Positions 23,066 through 30,404 of a DNA stretch of 64,000 nt are shown here, one piece after another. The translations under genes and the position numbers were made by a program. The DNA lies in NCBI RefSeq assembly GCF_018343715.1, contig NZ_JAGYPL010000001.1, forward strand, positions 956,840 through 1,020,839, in the 5' to 3' direction. Positions within the stretch are counted from its first letter, which is position 1. Each line of letters opens with the position of its first letter. Source of the stretch: Bacillus sp. FJAT-49711 (GTDB lineage: Bacteria > Bacillota > Bacilli > Bacillales > Bacillaceae_C). The notes under the pieces were generated by a model. The model saw only the letters and a list, made by a program, of their open reading frames with translations. It did not search any database and had not been told where the DNA came from.

Positions 23066-23194
23066 TTATGCTCTTCTCATATGCTTTTCATCTAATCTGT
23101 TTTCAATTCTTTCTAAAGCCTTTGAATCATTTAACAATGCCTGTTTATTCTCTTGAACAAGATCTAAAAACGTTTTCTTTCCACGTCTTCTCAT
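23066..23194 (-). CDS. FbpB-like small basic protein
   Basis: 42-residue basic protein: MRRRGKKTFLDLVQENKQ, then LLNDSKALERIENRLDEKH. This is the pattern of the Fur-regulated basic protein (FbpB) family, in which the E-N-K and IExRLDEKH blocks recur. In B. subtilis FbpB works with the FsrA small RNA in iron sparing. AAGGAGTG precedes the ATG. Upstream TTGACAATAGTAATAGT partly resembles a Fur box and includes a -35 TTGACA, so iron control is plausible but unproven. Placed between sspN and aconitase, an FsrA target in B. subtilis, though adjacency may be chance. Confidence 0.75.
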   Translation of the reverse strand: MRRRGKKTFLDLVQENKQALLNDSKALERIENRLDEKHMRRA

Positions 23195-23277
23195 TTTTTT
23201 CACTCCTTGTAAAGTTCTACTATTACTATTGTCAAAAAAAGGCTGGATTAAACCAAATTTTCTAACTTTTTACAATG

Positions 23278-23313
23278 TAAAAAAACTTTGCCGAAATTAA
23301 TCGGCAAAGTTTT
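23278..23313 (-). terminator. Terminator downstream of acnA
   Basis: Stem AACTTTGCCGA / TCGGCAAAGTT around a short loop with a run of seven T on the minus strand. It lies about 115 bases past the acnA stop, so a long 3' untranslated region is expected. Confidence 0.85.
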
Positions 23314-23332
23314 ACATGTATCATTTAGCTAA

Positions 23333-23417
23333 ACGCCTATCAACTAGAAATCTTTTAACCATTTCCCTGCGATAAAGTGACTAGGTTTGTTCCTCATTTA
23401 TCGCGAGTTTTAGGCGT
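23333..23417. repeat. Inverted repeat in the acnA 3' untranslated region
   Basis: Nested inverted repeats: outer ACGCCTA (23333) / TAGGCGT (23411) and inner GCGATAAA (23369) / TTTATCGC (23397). The inner part, TCCCTGCGATAA with nearby TGACTAG, recurs downstream of hfq at about 53636-53669. Confidence 0.55.
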
Positions 23418-23429
23418 GCGCTTTTGTAG

Positions 23430-26147
23430 TTATTCAGCTAGCTTACCACGTAGCACCATTTGTAGGATACCACCATTGCGGTAGTAATCGATCTCTACTT
23501 CAGAATCAAAGCGAACGAGTACTTCAAATTCTTTCTTCGATCCGTCTTCAGCTACAGCAGTAACTTTAATAATATCACGAGGCTTTACTGTTTCATCAAC
23601 ATGAACATTGATGATTTCTTTACCAGTTAAACCAAGAACATCAGCATTTTCACCTTTTTTAAACTGCAATGGAAGAACACCCATCATCGCAAGATTAGAA
23701 CGGTGAATTCTTTCGAAGCTCTCTGCGATAACTGTTTTAATACCTAAAAGGTTTGTACCTTTTGCAGCCCAGTCACGTGAAGATCCCATTCCGTAGTCTT
23801 TTCCAGCTAATACGATTAAACCTGTACCATCCTCTTTATAACGCATGCACGCATCATAAATGGAGCTTACTTCTCCTGTTGGCCAGTATGTTGTATAGCC
23901 GCCTTCTGTTCCAGGTGCCACTTGGTTGCGGATGCGGATATTAGCAAATGTACCACGCATCATTACTTCATGATTTCCGCGTCTTGAACCATAAGAGTTA
24001 AACTCACGAGGTTGTACACCCTTTTCAAGCAAGTATCTTCCTGCAGGAGTATCTTTACCAATTGCACCTGCTGGTGAGATATGGTCCGTTGTAACTGAAT
24101 CCCCAAATTTGCCAACGATACGTAATCCTGTTAAAGGTTTTACGGTTTCTAGTTCATTTGATAAATTCTCGAAAAACGGTGGATTTTGAATATAAGTTGA
24201 ATCATCATCCCATTTATAAAGTGGATCATTACTTGTTTTAATTTCATTCCAACGCTTATTATCATCAAATACGTGCTCATATTCTTTACGGAACAATTCA
24301 GGAGTAACTGTTTTATGAACGACTTCAACAATTTCTTCTCTTGTTGGCCAAATATCTTTCATGAATACTTCATTGCCATCTTTATCTTTTCCAAGCGGCT
24401 CTTTATTCAAATCAATATCAACTGTTCCAGCAAGCGCGTAAGCAACTACAAGTGGAGGAGAAGCCAAATAATTTCCACGAACAAGTGGATGAATTCTTCC
24501 TTCGAAGTTCCGGTTTCCTGAAAGAACTGAAGTAACAAGCAAGTCACTTTCCATGATTGCTTTTTCAATTTCATCCTTCAATGGACCAGAGTTTCCGATA
24601 CATGTTGTACAACCGTAACCAACAAGGTCAAAACCAAGTTGAGACATATAAGGCATTAAGCCAGCATCACGAAGATAGCCTGTTACTACTTTTGAACCAG
24701 GTGCAAGTGATGTTTTTACATATTTCGGCACTTGCAATCCTTTTTCTACCGCTTTTTTCGCTAGCAATCCCGCGCCAAGCATAACATAAGGATTGGAAGT
24801 ATTTGTACAGCTTGTAATAGCGGCGATTACTAATGCACCAGTCTTCATTACTTCTTCATCGCCGTTATCAAATGATACTTTAACTTCTTTCGTAATTTCT
24901 GCAGGATCAAGTCCAAACCCTTGGTTTCCTACAGGTGCTCGCAAAGCTTCTTTGAAAGCACTTTGCATCTGGGAAAGAGGGATTAAATCTTGTGGACGTT
25001 TTGGTCCTGAAAGATTTGCTTCAATTTCTGATAGATCAAGTTCTACGATATCTTTATATACTGGATCTTCTTTTTCAACACTAAAGAACATATCATTTTC
25101 TTTCAAGTATTTTTCCACAAGAAGAATTTGCTCTTCAGGACGGCCAGTTAAACGCAAGTAATTCAATGTCTCGCCATCAACCGGGAAAAATCCACAAGTA
25201 GCCCCATATTCAGGCGCCATGTTAGCAATCGTAGCACGGTCTGCAAGTGGCAGGCTAGCAACTCCAGAACCATAAAATTCAACAAATTTACCAACAACAC
25301 CATGTGAACGAAGAACTTGAGTTACTTTAAGCGCTAAGTCTGTCGCTGTAGCGCCATTTGGCAATTCACCTGTTAATTTAACCCCAACAACTTCAGGAAT
25401 TGGGAAATAAGAAGGCTGACCTAGCATTCCAGCTTCTGCTTCAATACCGCCAACTCCCCAACCTAAAACACCGACACCATTAATCATGGTTGTATGTGAG
25501 TCAGTACCTACTAATGTATCCGGATATGCTTCAAAATCACCATTTGGAGTTTCGATGGCATGAACAACATTAGCTAAATATTCAAGGTTAACTTGGTGTA
25601 CAATCCCTGTAGCAGGAGGAACAGCACGGTAATTATCAAATGCCTTTTGAGCCCAGCTTAAAAACTCATAACGTTCCGCATTTCTTTCGAATTCGTAATC
25701 CATGTTAACTTGTAGTGCTTCAGGAGACCCATAAGTATCAACTTGCACAGAATGGTCAATAACTAAATCAACAGGAATTTCAGGGTTGATTTTTTCTGCA
25801 TCTCCACCAATATCGGACATTGCCTTTCTAAGTGAAGCAAGGTCTACAACGGCTGGAACACCAGTAAAGTCTTGAAGAATAACTCGTGATGGTTTAAAAG
25901 GTACTTCACCGTTTGTTACCTCATCCGTCGCCCATTTAGCTAAATCTTCTACATGCTCTTTTTTAATAACGCGTCCATCCATTTGTCTCAGAACAGATTC
26001 AAGTAATACCTTAATGGAATATGGCAAATGTGATACCTTTGCCACTCCTGCTTCTTCAAGTGCAGCCAAGCGGTAATAATGATAACGCTTGCCTCCAATA
26101 TCGAAGGAAGAGCGAGCACCAAAAATATCATTTTTAGATTGTGCCAT
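23430..26147 (-). CDS. acnA: Aconitate hydratase
   Basis: TCA cycle enzyme (citrate to isocitrate), also an RNA-binding protein when its [4Fe-4S] cluster is lost. 905 residues, usual length. Cluster ligands are Cys447 in SCTNTSNP and Cys513 and Cys516 in [10 protein letters not shown]; the catalytic VGTDSHTTM is at about 213-221 and the C-terminal swivel domain has [16 protein letters not shown]. Equivalent to B. subtilis citB. Upstream, 26230-26275 contains AT-rich dyads of the ATAA-N5-TTAT form, which may bind a CcpC-like regulator; this is weak. The gene stands alone with its own terminator. Confidence 0.97.
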   Translation of the reverse strand: MAQSKNDIFGARSSFDIGGKRYHYYRLAALEEAGVAKVSHLPYSIKVLLESVLRQMDGRVIKKEHVEDLAKWATDEVTNGEVPFKPSRVILQDFTGVPAVVDLASLRKAMSDIGGDAEKINPEIPVDLVIDHSVQVDTYGSPEALQVNMDYEFERNAERYEFLSWAQKAFDNYRAVPPATGIVHQVNLEYLANVVHAIETPNGDFEAYPDTLVGTDSHTTMINGVGVLGWGVGGIEAEAGMLGQPSYFPIPEVVGVKLTGELPNGATATDLALKVTQVLRSHGVVGKFVEFYGSGVASLPLADRATIANMAPEYGATCGFFPVDGETLNYLRLTGRPEEQILLVEKYLKENDMFFSVEKEDPVYKDIVELDLSEIEANLSGPKRPQDLIPLSQMQSAFKEALRAPVGNQGFGLDPAEITKEVKVSFDNGDEEVMKTGALVIAAITSCTNTSNPYVMLGAGLLAKKAVEKGLQVPKYVKTSLAPGSKVVTGYLRDAGLMPYMSQLGFDLVGYGCTTCIGNSGPLKDEIEKAIMESDLLVTSVLSGNRNFEGRIHPLVRGNYLASPPLVVAYALAGTVDIDLNKEPLGKDKDGNEVFMKDIWPTREEIVEVVHKTVTPELFRKEYEHVFDDNKRWNEIKTSNDPLYKWDDDSTYIQNPPFFENLSNELETVKPLTGLRIVGKFGDSVTTDHISPAGAIGKDTPAGRYLLEKGVQPREFNSYGSRRGNHEVMMRGTFANIRIRNQVAPGTEGGYTTYWPTGEVSSIYDACMRYKEDGTGLIVLAGKDYGMGSSRDWAAKGTNLLGIKTVIAESFERIHRSNLAMMGVLPLQFKKGENADVLGLTGKEIINVHVDETVKPRDIIKVTAVAEDGSKKEFEVLVRFDSEVEIDYYRNGGILQMVLRGKLAE

Positions 26148-26690
26148 GTAAATTCCCCCTTTTCAAAAAATAGTCTCATAAAATTAAGTGAAATAAGTTA
26201 TTCTAGCCAAACTTTCTCTCAATACTATCTTATGATAACTTAACTCATAAGTAAATTATAAGAAAGTTATGGATTTCAATAAGGAATTCTTATCGTTCCT
26301 TACTTTTGAGCAAACAAAAAACTCCACCATTCATAATACCAAAAATTTTATATAAAGAAAAATAAAATAGTTTATTTTCTTATACATGGCTATTATCATT
26401 TATGTTTTTTGATTATATATTCCCATCTTTTTCTAGATTTCAATTTCATTAAAATGTTTATCCTTACGTATATCAGGTAATAATAAACCTAAGCTCATAT
26501 AAAGCGAAGCGCTTTTGCACATCGATGAATGACTTTGAATTCTTTGGGTGTAATGAAGGAAACACGATGAGTCCAAATATAGCAGTCGATGTTGATTTGT
26601 TGCAACGTAAGGACAAGAAGTTTACTAGTCGATAGGCACTGGAGCTAGACAATCAAAGCTTGAAACAATCCTAAAGGAGATGAATGAATA
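26148..26690. other. Intergenic region between acnA and the GlsB-like gene
   Basis: Divergent promoter region of about 540 bases. The acnA half holds AT-rich dyads. The right part (about 26500-26655) is a degenerate dispersed repeat: it begins AAAGCGAAGCGCTTTTGCAC and ends AGGCACTGGAGCTAGACA, an end shared with a repeat at 61741-61758. A weak sigma-B-like pair, GTTTAT and AGGTAA, lies near 26455-26480. No other gene seen. Confidence 0.5.
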
Positions 26691-26954
26691 ATGGGCTTTT
26701 TATTATACCTTATTGTGGGTGGCATCATTGGGTGGCTTGCAGGTTTAATTTTAGGCAAAGATATCCCTGGAGGAATTATTGGAAATATCATCGCAGGTAT
26801 AATTGGAGCATGGCTTGGCGGAGCAATCTTTGGTGATTGGGGACCAGATGTAGCTGGCATTCCGATTGTTCCGGCCTTAATAGGATCATTAGTTCTTGTC
26901 TTCATTTTAAGTCTAATTTTAGGTTCAATGGCAAGAGGACGAAGAAACTCATAA
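26691..26954 (+). CDS. GlsB/YeaQ/YmgE-family stress membrane protein
   Basis: 87 residues, almost wholly hydrophobic, with three membrane segments rich in glycine: GGIIGWLAGLILGKDIPGG (about 9-27), GNIIAGIIGAWLGG and the third near 60-80. This is the transglycosylase-associated/YeaQ family, linked to stress responses but biochemically unknown. AAAGGAGATGA sits at good spacing before the ATG. A bidirectional terminator follows. It lies at the start of a cluster of stress-associated genes. Confidence 0.9.
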   Translation: MGFLLYLIVGGIIGWLAGLILGKDIPGGIIGNIIAGIIGAWLGGAIFGDWGPDVAGIPIVPALIGSLVLVFILSLILGSMARGRRNS

Positions 26955-26984
26955 AAAAAACAGGAGGATAACTCCTGTTTTTTA
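26953..26984. terminator. Bidirectional terminator
   Basis: Stem AAAAACAGGAG / CTCCTGTTTTT with a 5-base loop between two convergent genes; A- and T-runs flank it. Confidence 0.9.
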
Positions 26985-27605
26985 TTGCTCTTTTTTTAGA
27001 TTTTTATATAAATCAACATAGTGCATAACATCTTCTACATATTGATCACTATGGTTATAAGCAAATATTGCTTTCCTAATATCCCCGTCCGCAGCCCCAC
27101 TTTTAGCTAAATAATTTGCTGCACTAAATATCGCATCTTCAATATCCCATGGATCTGCTTTTCCATCACCATTTGCATCTATTCCATATCCATTATATTT
27201 GGCAATTATTTTAGGATTTACTTTCTCATCTTCTGGAATATCTCCTTGTCCAAGATCTGTACATGTTGGATGCGACCAACCTACAAAAGTGCAAGGCATG
27301 AATTGCATATGACCTTCAGCACCAACCGGAGAAAGCATTGGGTCCATAGAAGAAAAAATCGTTTCAACCCTATGGATGGCCGCAAGCAAATACCAGGGAA
27401 CCCTAAACTTTTCTTCTGCCGCGAAGTAGATTGGCATAAATTCTTCTGGAATAATCGATTTTTCGGGTTCAGTTTGTTGATGGTTATTTGAATATATCCC
27501 AAAAATAATAAAAGCAATAATAGGAGAAAAAAGAATAAGCAAAACTATGCGCCTTCTTTTTATTTGGTTCTTGCTAGCTTTAAATTTTTTGCTTATTTTC
27601 TTCAC
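26982..27605 (-). CDS. Lytic transglycosylase, SLT-like, membrane-anchored
   Basis: 207 residues: a very basic N-terminus, one membrane segment (about 20-39), and an extracellular lysozyme-like domain. FRVPWYLLAAIHRVET contains the candidate catalytic Glu (in the RVET position), followed by GAEGHMQFMPCTF (the Q-F-M-P of transglycosylases) and AIFAYNHSDQYV near the end. DANGDGKADPWDIEDAIFSAANYL is typical of the CwlT/bacteriophage-type SLT group. GGAAGGGGAA lies before GTG 27605, which I prefer; the frame is open further upstream into the preceding gene. Likely remodels peptidoglycan. Confidence 0.85.
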   Translation of the reverse strand: MKKISKKFKASKNQIKRRRIVLLILFSPIIAFIIFGIYSNNHQQTEPEKSIIPEEFMPIYFAAEEKFRVPWYLLAAIHRVETIFSSMDPMLSPVGAEGHMQFMPCTFVGWSHPTCTDLGQGDIPEDEKVNPKIIAKYNGYGIDANGDGKADPWDIEDAIFSAANYLAKSGAADGDIRKAIFAYNHSDQYVEDVMHYVDLYKNLKKEQ

Positions 27606-27639
27606 CAAATATTCCCCTTCCAAGTCTATATAACAAATA

Positions 27640-28494
27640 TCAACTATTTGTAATGGATAAATTATCACGCAAATAATGGATCGCTTGATAAAGATGAGCA
27701 AATGTTTTCAGGCGGGAGAAGTCCAACCCTAGACTTATGCTCGTTTGTGCGATTTCAGGTCGCATGCCGGTAAGGATCATCGATATGTCCAGAAGGCGGA
27801 AAGTTTCTCCAAGCTGGAATATTTGATTTGCAACCATCGTGTCAATTACAGGTACTCCTGATAAATCAAGAATTATCCATTCTAACTCCATTTCGCTTGC
27901 TTTTTTCAAACTAGTCTCTAGTATTTTTGAAGCTCTGTATGTATCTATCTCTCCTACTAATGGTATTATACCTATGGTTTTATCAATTTTAATGACGGGT
28001 GTACCCAATTCAAGTATTGTTTCTTGTTGAGAAGAGAATATATATTCATAGTCATTCATGTATTTTTTGGTAACTAATTGTATCGCCTCGTCAAATTTAC
28101 TGCTTACGGTCCGTATCCAATTAATCACCATTTTACCCGATACGATATTTGCGTGCTCTTCAATAAATATTTCAATATAGGAATAGTAGACACTTCTAAA
28201 TAATGAAAAATTTACGATAACATCATAAAGAGGTGTTGCAGTAAGAGCACGAGTAGATGCGATAGATGAAGCCCATTCGTTTAGAGCGGCATCCTTTCCA
28301 AATATACTATTTGTTAATGCCAAAATAAACTCCTTATTCATTGAACGAATTTGATTATATGCCTCAGAATCCTTAGATTGTGCATAAACCCCGATTCCAC
28401 TAGTATACGCTTGTTCAATCCAATCAGATGTAATATTTGGCACATTTCCGATCAAAAATTCGCTAATTTTATTTTCAATATGTTGATCTGTCAT
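27640..28494 (-). CDS. RsbR-like stressosome protein with STAS domain
   Basis: 284 residues: an N-terminal globin-like sensor half (1-145) and a C-terminal STAS domain (about 160-280). The two threonines phosphorylated by RsbT in RsbR proteins are both present in context: GEIDTYRASK and GVPVIDTMVAN. ILTGMRPEIAQTSISLGLD is the typical end of the domain. Such proteins form the stressosome with RsbS and sequester RsbT, gating sigma-B activation. No rsbS, rsbT or rsbV lies nearby, so this is a stand-alone paralogue (RsbRB/C/D-like) with an unknown signal. Confidence 0.9.
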   Translation of the reverse strand: MTDQHIENKISEFLIGNVPNITSDWIEQAYTSGIGVYAQSKDSEAYNQIRSMNKEFILALTNSIFGKDAALNEWASSIASTRALTATPLYDVIVNFSLFRSVYYSYIEIFIEEHANIVSGKMVINWIRTVSSKFDEAIQLVTKKYMNDYEYIFSSQQETILELGTPVIKIDKTIGIIPLVGEIDTYRASKILETSLKKASEMELEWIILDLSGVPVIDTMVANQIFQLGETFRLLDISMILTGMRPEIAQTSISLGLDFSRLKTFAHLYQAIHYLRDNLSITNS

Positions 28495-28559
28495 GACGTT
28501 AACTCCCTTCTTAATTTTTTATCCAACGATAAGTATTATGTTTATTATGTGGAAAATAG

Positions 28560-28990
28560 AGTCATTTCGCAAGTTAAGTGAAATCCCCTCCAAAAAAGAA
28601 CCTATAAGGTACCCCAGATTGTGTATAAAAGCATCGAGAGTTCCACATCTCGGTGTCTTTTTCACTTTTAAATAGAATTGAAGGTGAAATCCGTTAATTT
28701 CCGCTCCAGTTGCTTGCTTTCCAAAGTCATTCGCCAAGCCTAGTCGTCGCTTACTTTCCTGCAAGGTCTCGCCTGTCAAGTAATCCTCCGACGACGAACA
28801 GGAAAGCCCCCTTAAGCTGATCCCTCGCATACCATGCTTTTCTTTTGCATCCGCAAAGACTCGTTCTATTGACTTCTTTTGACGAGAGTATATTTCTTTT
28901 TCTTCTTTTGATAACGAAAATGATTAGCCAAGTGAATATAACATCCCAAATATGACGTTGTATTAACATCTGTTGATTTTTACTTTAAGT
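28560..28990 (-). pseudogene. Degenerate IS1182-type transposase remnant
   Basis: On the minus strand, after a frameshift, the C-terminal transposase block is recognisable: QRHIWD, then EIYSRQKKSIERVFAD, AKEKHGMRGISLRGLS. This is the DDE-domain end of IS1182-type transposases. The conserved block then breaks off at a copy of a palindromic repeat (about 28680-28800), after which a short Lys-rich tail resumes. Everything N-terminal is gone, and no terminal inverted repeats were found. Not functional. Confidence 0.7.
28680..28800. repeat. Degenerate copy of the GTTGATTT/GCTTTCC palindromic repeat
   Basis: Contains GTTAATTTCCGCTCCAGTTG, CTTGCTTTCC, AGCCTAGTCGTCGCTT and GGTCTCGCCTGTC in the same order as the better copies near 60995 and 61500. 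It interrupts the transposase remnant. Confidence 0.55.
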
Positions 28991-29059
28991 ACATTGTTCT
29001 TATAAAGGTCAATTCATTTTTCCATCACCACTATATAGCTATATATTTCAAATCAAAAA

Positions 29060-29102
29060 AGACTGTAGACAAACTCGATTTCATTGAGTTTGTCTACAGT
29101 CT
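29060..29102 (-). terminator. Strong hairpin terminator, dispersed type
   Basis: AGACTGTAGACAAACTC / GAGTTTGTCTACAGTCT is a perfect 17-base stem with a 9-base loop, followed on the minus strand by TTTTTTGATTTG. It lies downstream of the general stress gene. A second hairpin with compensatory changes is at 58672-58714. Confidence 0.85.
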
Positions 29103-29128
29103 GAAGCATCCACAAGGTACTCCTTTTA

Positions 29129-29542
29129 TTATTCTTCTAAAAAAAGGATAATCTTTCCTGCATCTAGCTCTTCCATGTAACGATCCGCTAGTTCATCGTT
29201 TCCCATTGTTAAAAACATATTGCGTAAATCCTCGTTATTACCAATGAATGCGGATGCCATAGGACCTGCTGCTACAAAAGGTCCCGTCCCGGGGCTAGCC
29301 ATTCCTGGGACTGCAATCCCTCCCCCGATACCTGCTAAAAAGCCTCCTAACACACCAAATACTCCTTCATTGGCGGGTTGTTGCTCTTCCACTTCCATTT
29401 TCTCTGTTAGATAGTCTGTTTTGTCTTCATCTTTTGCCAAAACAGAAAATCTATTTCTTTCTATCCCTTCTGCTTCATATTTTTTTATCTCATCAACTAC
29501 TTCTTGCTGACTGTCAAAAATTCCAATTATTTTCGTATTCAT
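29129..29542 (-). CDS. General stress protein, 17M/YflT family
   Basis: 137-residue protein. The N-terminal part (IIGIFDSQQEVVDEIKKYEAEGI) is the YflT/heat-induced stress domain; the middle has a glycine-rich hydrophobic stretch (GVFGVLGGFLAGIGGGIAVPG, about 61-81) of the glycine-zipper kind. Function unknown; relatives are sigma-B regulon members. AAGGAGG precedes the ATG, and a sigma-B-like promoter lies upstream. Confidence 0.85.
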   Translation of the reverse strand: MNTKIIGIFDSQQEVVDEIKKYEAEGIERNRFSVLAKDEDKTDYLTEKMEVEEQQPANEGVFGVLGGFLAGIGGGIAVPGMASPGTGPFVAAGPMASAFIGNNEDLRNMFLTMGNDELADRYMEELDAGKIILFLEE

Positions 29543-29570
29543 AGGTTTGTGCCTCCTTGTTCCTTATAAA

Positions 29571-29596
29571 TTACCCTTTTCAGAAATAATTAAAAC
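29571..29596 (-). promoter_or_regulatory. Candidate sigma-B promoter
   Basis: On the minus strand GTTTTA, 14 bases, GGGTAA matches the sigma-B consensus GTTTAA-N12-15-GGGTAT well. It lies about 30 bases upstream of the 17M-type stress gene, so general stress induction is likely. Confidence 0.65.
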
Positions 29597-29710
29597 AAAG
29601 AAGCGAAAAATCATCACAAATGTTGCCACTAGGACAATTATTTATTTTTACCTCTTGTCTACACAATGTTTTTTACTAGTACATAGAATATTTACTAAGG
29701 AGGTGTCATA

Positions 29711-29929
29711 ATGGGCCACAAATTTTATGAAGGTAAAGTCTCATTATATCTTTCTTGTATATTAGCTGCATATGCTCTAATTGGATTAACCATTATATCA
29801 AGTACAGCAAGCATTCTTGGTTCATTAGCCAACATTTTGCTGACAATTGCAGTAATTGTCGTTGTATTGTTTGCGTTGGCGATCATTGTAATAGGGCTTG
29901 TAAAATTATTCTCTTCTTTTATATCATAG
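29711..29929 (+). CDS. Small two-helix membrane protein
   Basis: 72 residues with two hydrophobic segments (about 12-34 and 40-66), very rich in Ile, Val and Leu. Excellent AAGGAGG site before the ATG and a terminator directly after. No family recognised. It sits beside stress genes. Confidence 0.75.
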   Translation: MGHKFYEGKVSLYLSCILAAYALIGLTIISSTASILGSLANILLTIAVIVVVLFALAIIVIGLVKLFSSFIS

Positions 29930-29935
29930 TTTTTT

Positions 29936-29971
29936 CTGGCGGTCACGTATCTACTGGCCGCCATGTTTTTT
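29936..29971 (+). terminator. Terminator of the small membrane protein gene
   Basis: TGGCGG / CCGCCA arms with a longer interrupted stem followed by TGTTTTTTATG on the plus strand. Confidence 0.75.
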
Positions 29972-30058
29972 ATGTGTTAAGCTTCATAAATATTTAACAC
30001 ATATATCTTTCAAAACATGGTATGGTTATTGTGATCAATGATAGAAAAGGGGTTTACC

Positions 30059-30178
30059 ATGGGAATCACTAGTATTGCCGTATTATTATCAGGAATCATG
30101 TTCGTATTGTTCACTGCTGCGGTTATCATTTTTATTATATTTCTTAAAAATCATGAAAAAACAAGAAAAAACGATTAA
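30059..30178 (+). CDS. 39-residue membrane peptide
   Basis: Starts MGITSIAVLLSGIMFVLF, continues with a single hydrophobic segment to about residue 29 and ends in a charged tail (KNHEKTRKND). AAAAGGGG lies nine bases before the ATG, and a terminator hairpin follows two bases after the stop. Composition and signals support a real gene; function unknown. Confidence 0.6.
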   Translation: MGITSIAVLLSGIMFVLFTAAVIIFIIFLKNHEKTRKND

Positions 30179-30179
30179 A

Positions 30180-30212
30180 AGACCTACCTCAAAAAGGCAG
30201 GTCTTATTATTT
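30180..30212 (+). terminator. Terminator
   Basis: AGACCTACCT / AGGCAGGTCT stem with a 5-base loop and T-rich tail on the plus strand, after the 39-residue gene. Confidence 0.75.
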
Positions 30213-30214
30213 TT

Positions 30215-30394
30215 CTATTTTTTCCATTTCCGGAACATTGCTATATTCATAGCGGCAGACGCTAAAAAGATCAGGGCAATGATTACTCCAATTATTGAAT
30301 ATCCTAGTTTAAAGGCATAATAAGTAAAAACAGCAAGACTCACTGAAATAAACCAGCCAAATATAAGTGTTACAACGAAATACGTTTTCTCCAA
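30215..30394 (-). CDS. 59-residue membrane protein, third gene of sbcD-sbcC unit
   Basis: Starts with TTG at 30394, preceded by GAAGGTGA. It reads MEKTYFVVTLIFGWFISV, has two hydrophobic segments (about 5-25 and 30-52) and ends FRKWKK. It begins 10 bases after the sbcC stop, so it shares that transcript. Small membrane proteins after sbcC are not known to have a role; function unknown. Confidence 0.55.
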   Translation of the reverse strand: MEKTYFVVTLIFGWFISVSLAVFTYYAFKLGYSIIGVIIALIFLASAAMNIAMFRKWKK

Positions 30395-30404
30395 TTCATC
30401 ACCT

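Noticed and set aside
24793-25161. 122-codon plus-strand frame opposite acnA
   Set aside because: Shadow of the aconitase coding bias; no start signal or family.
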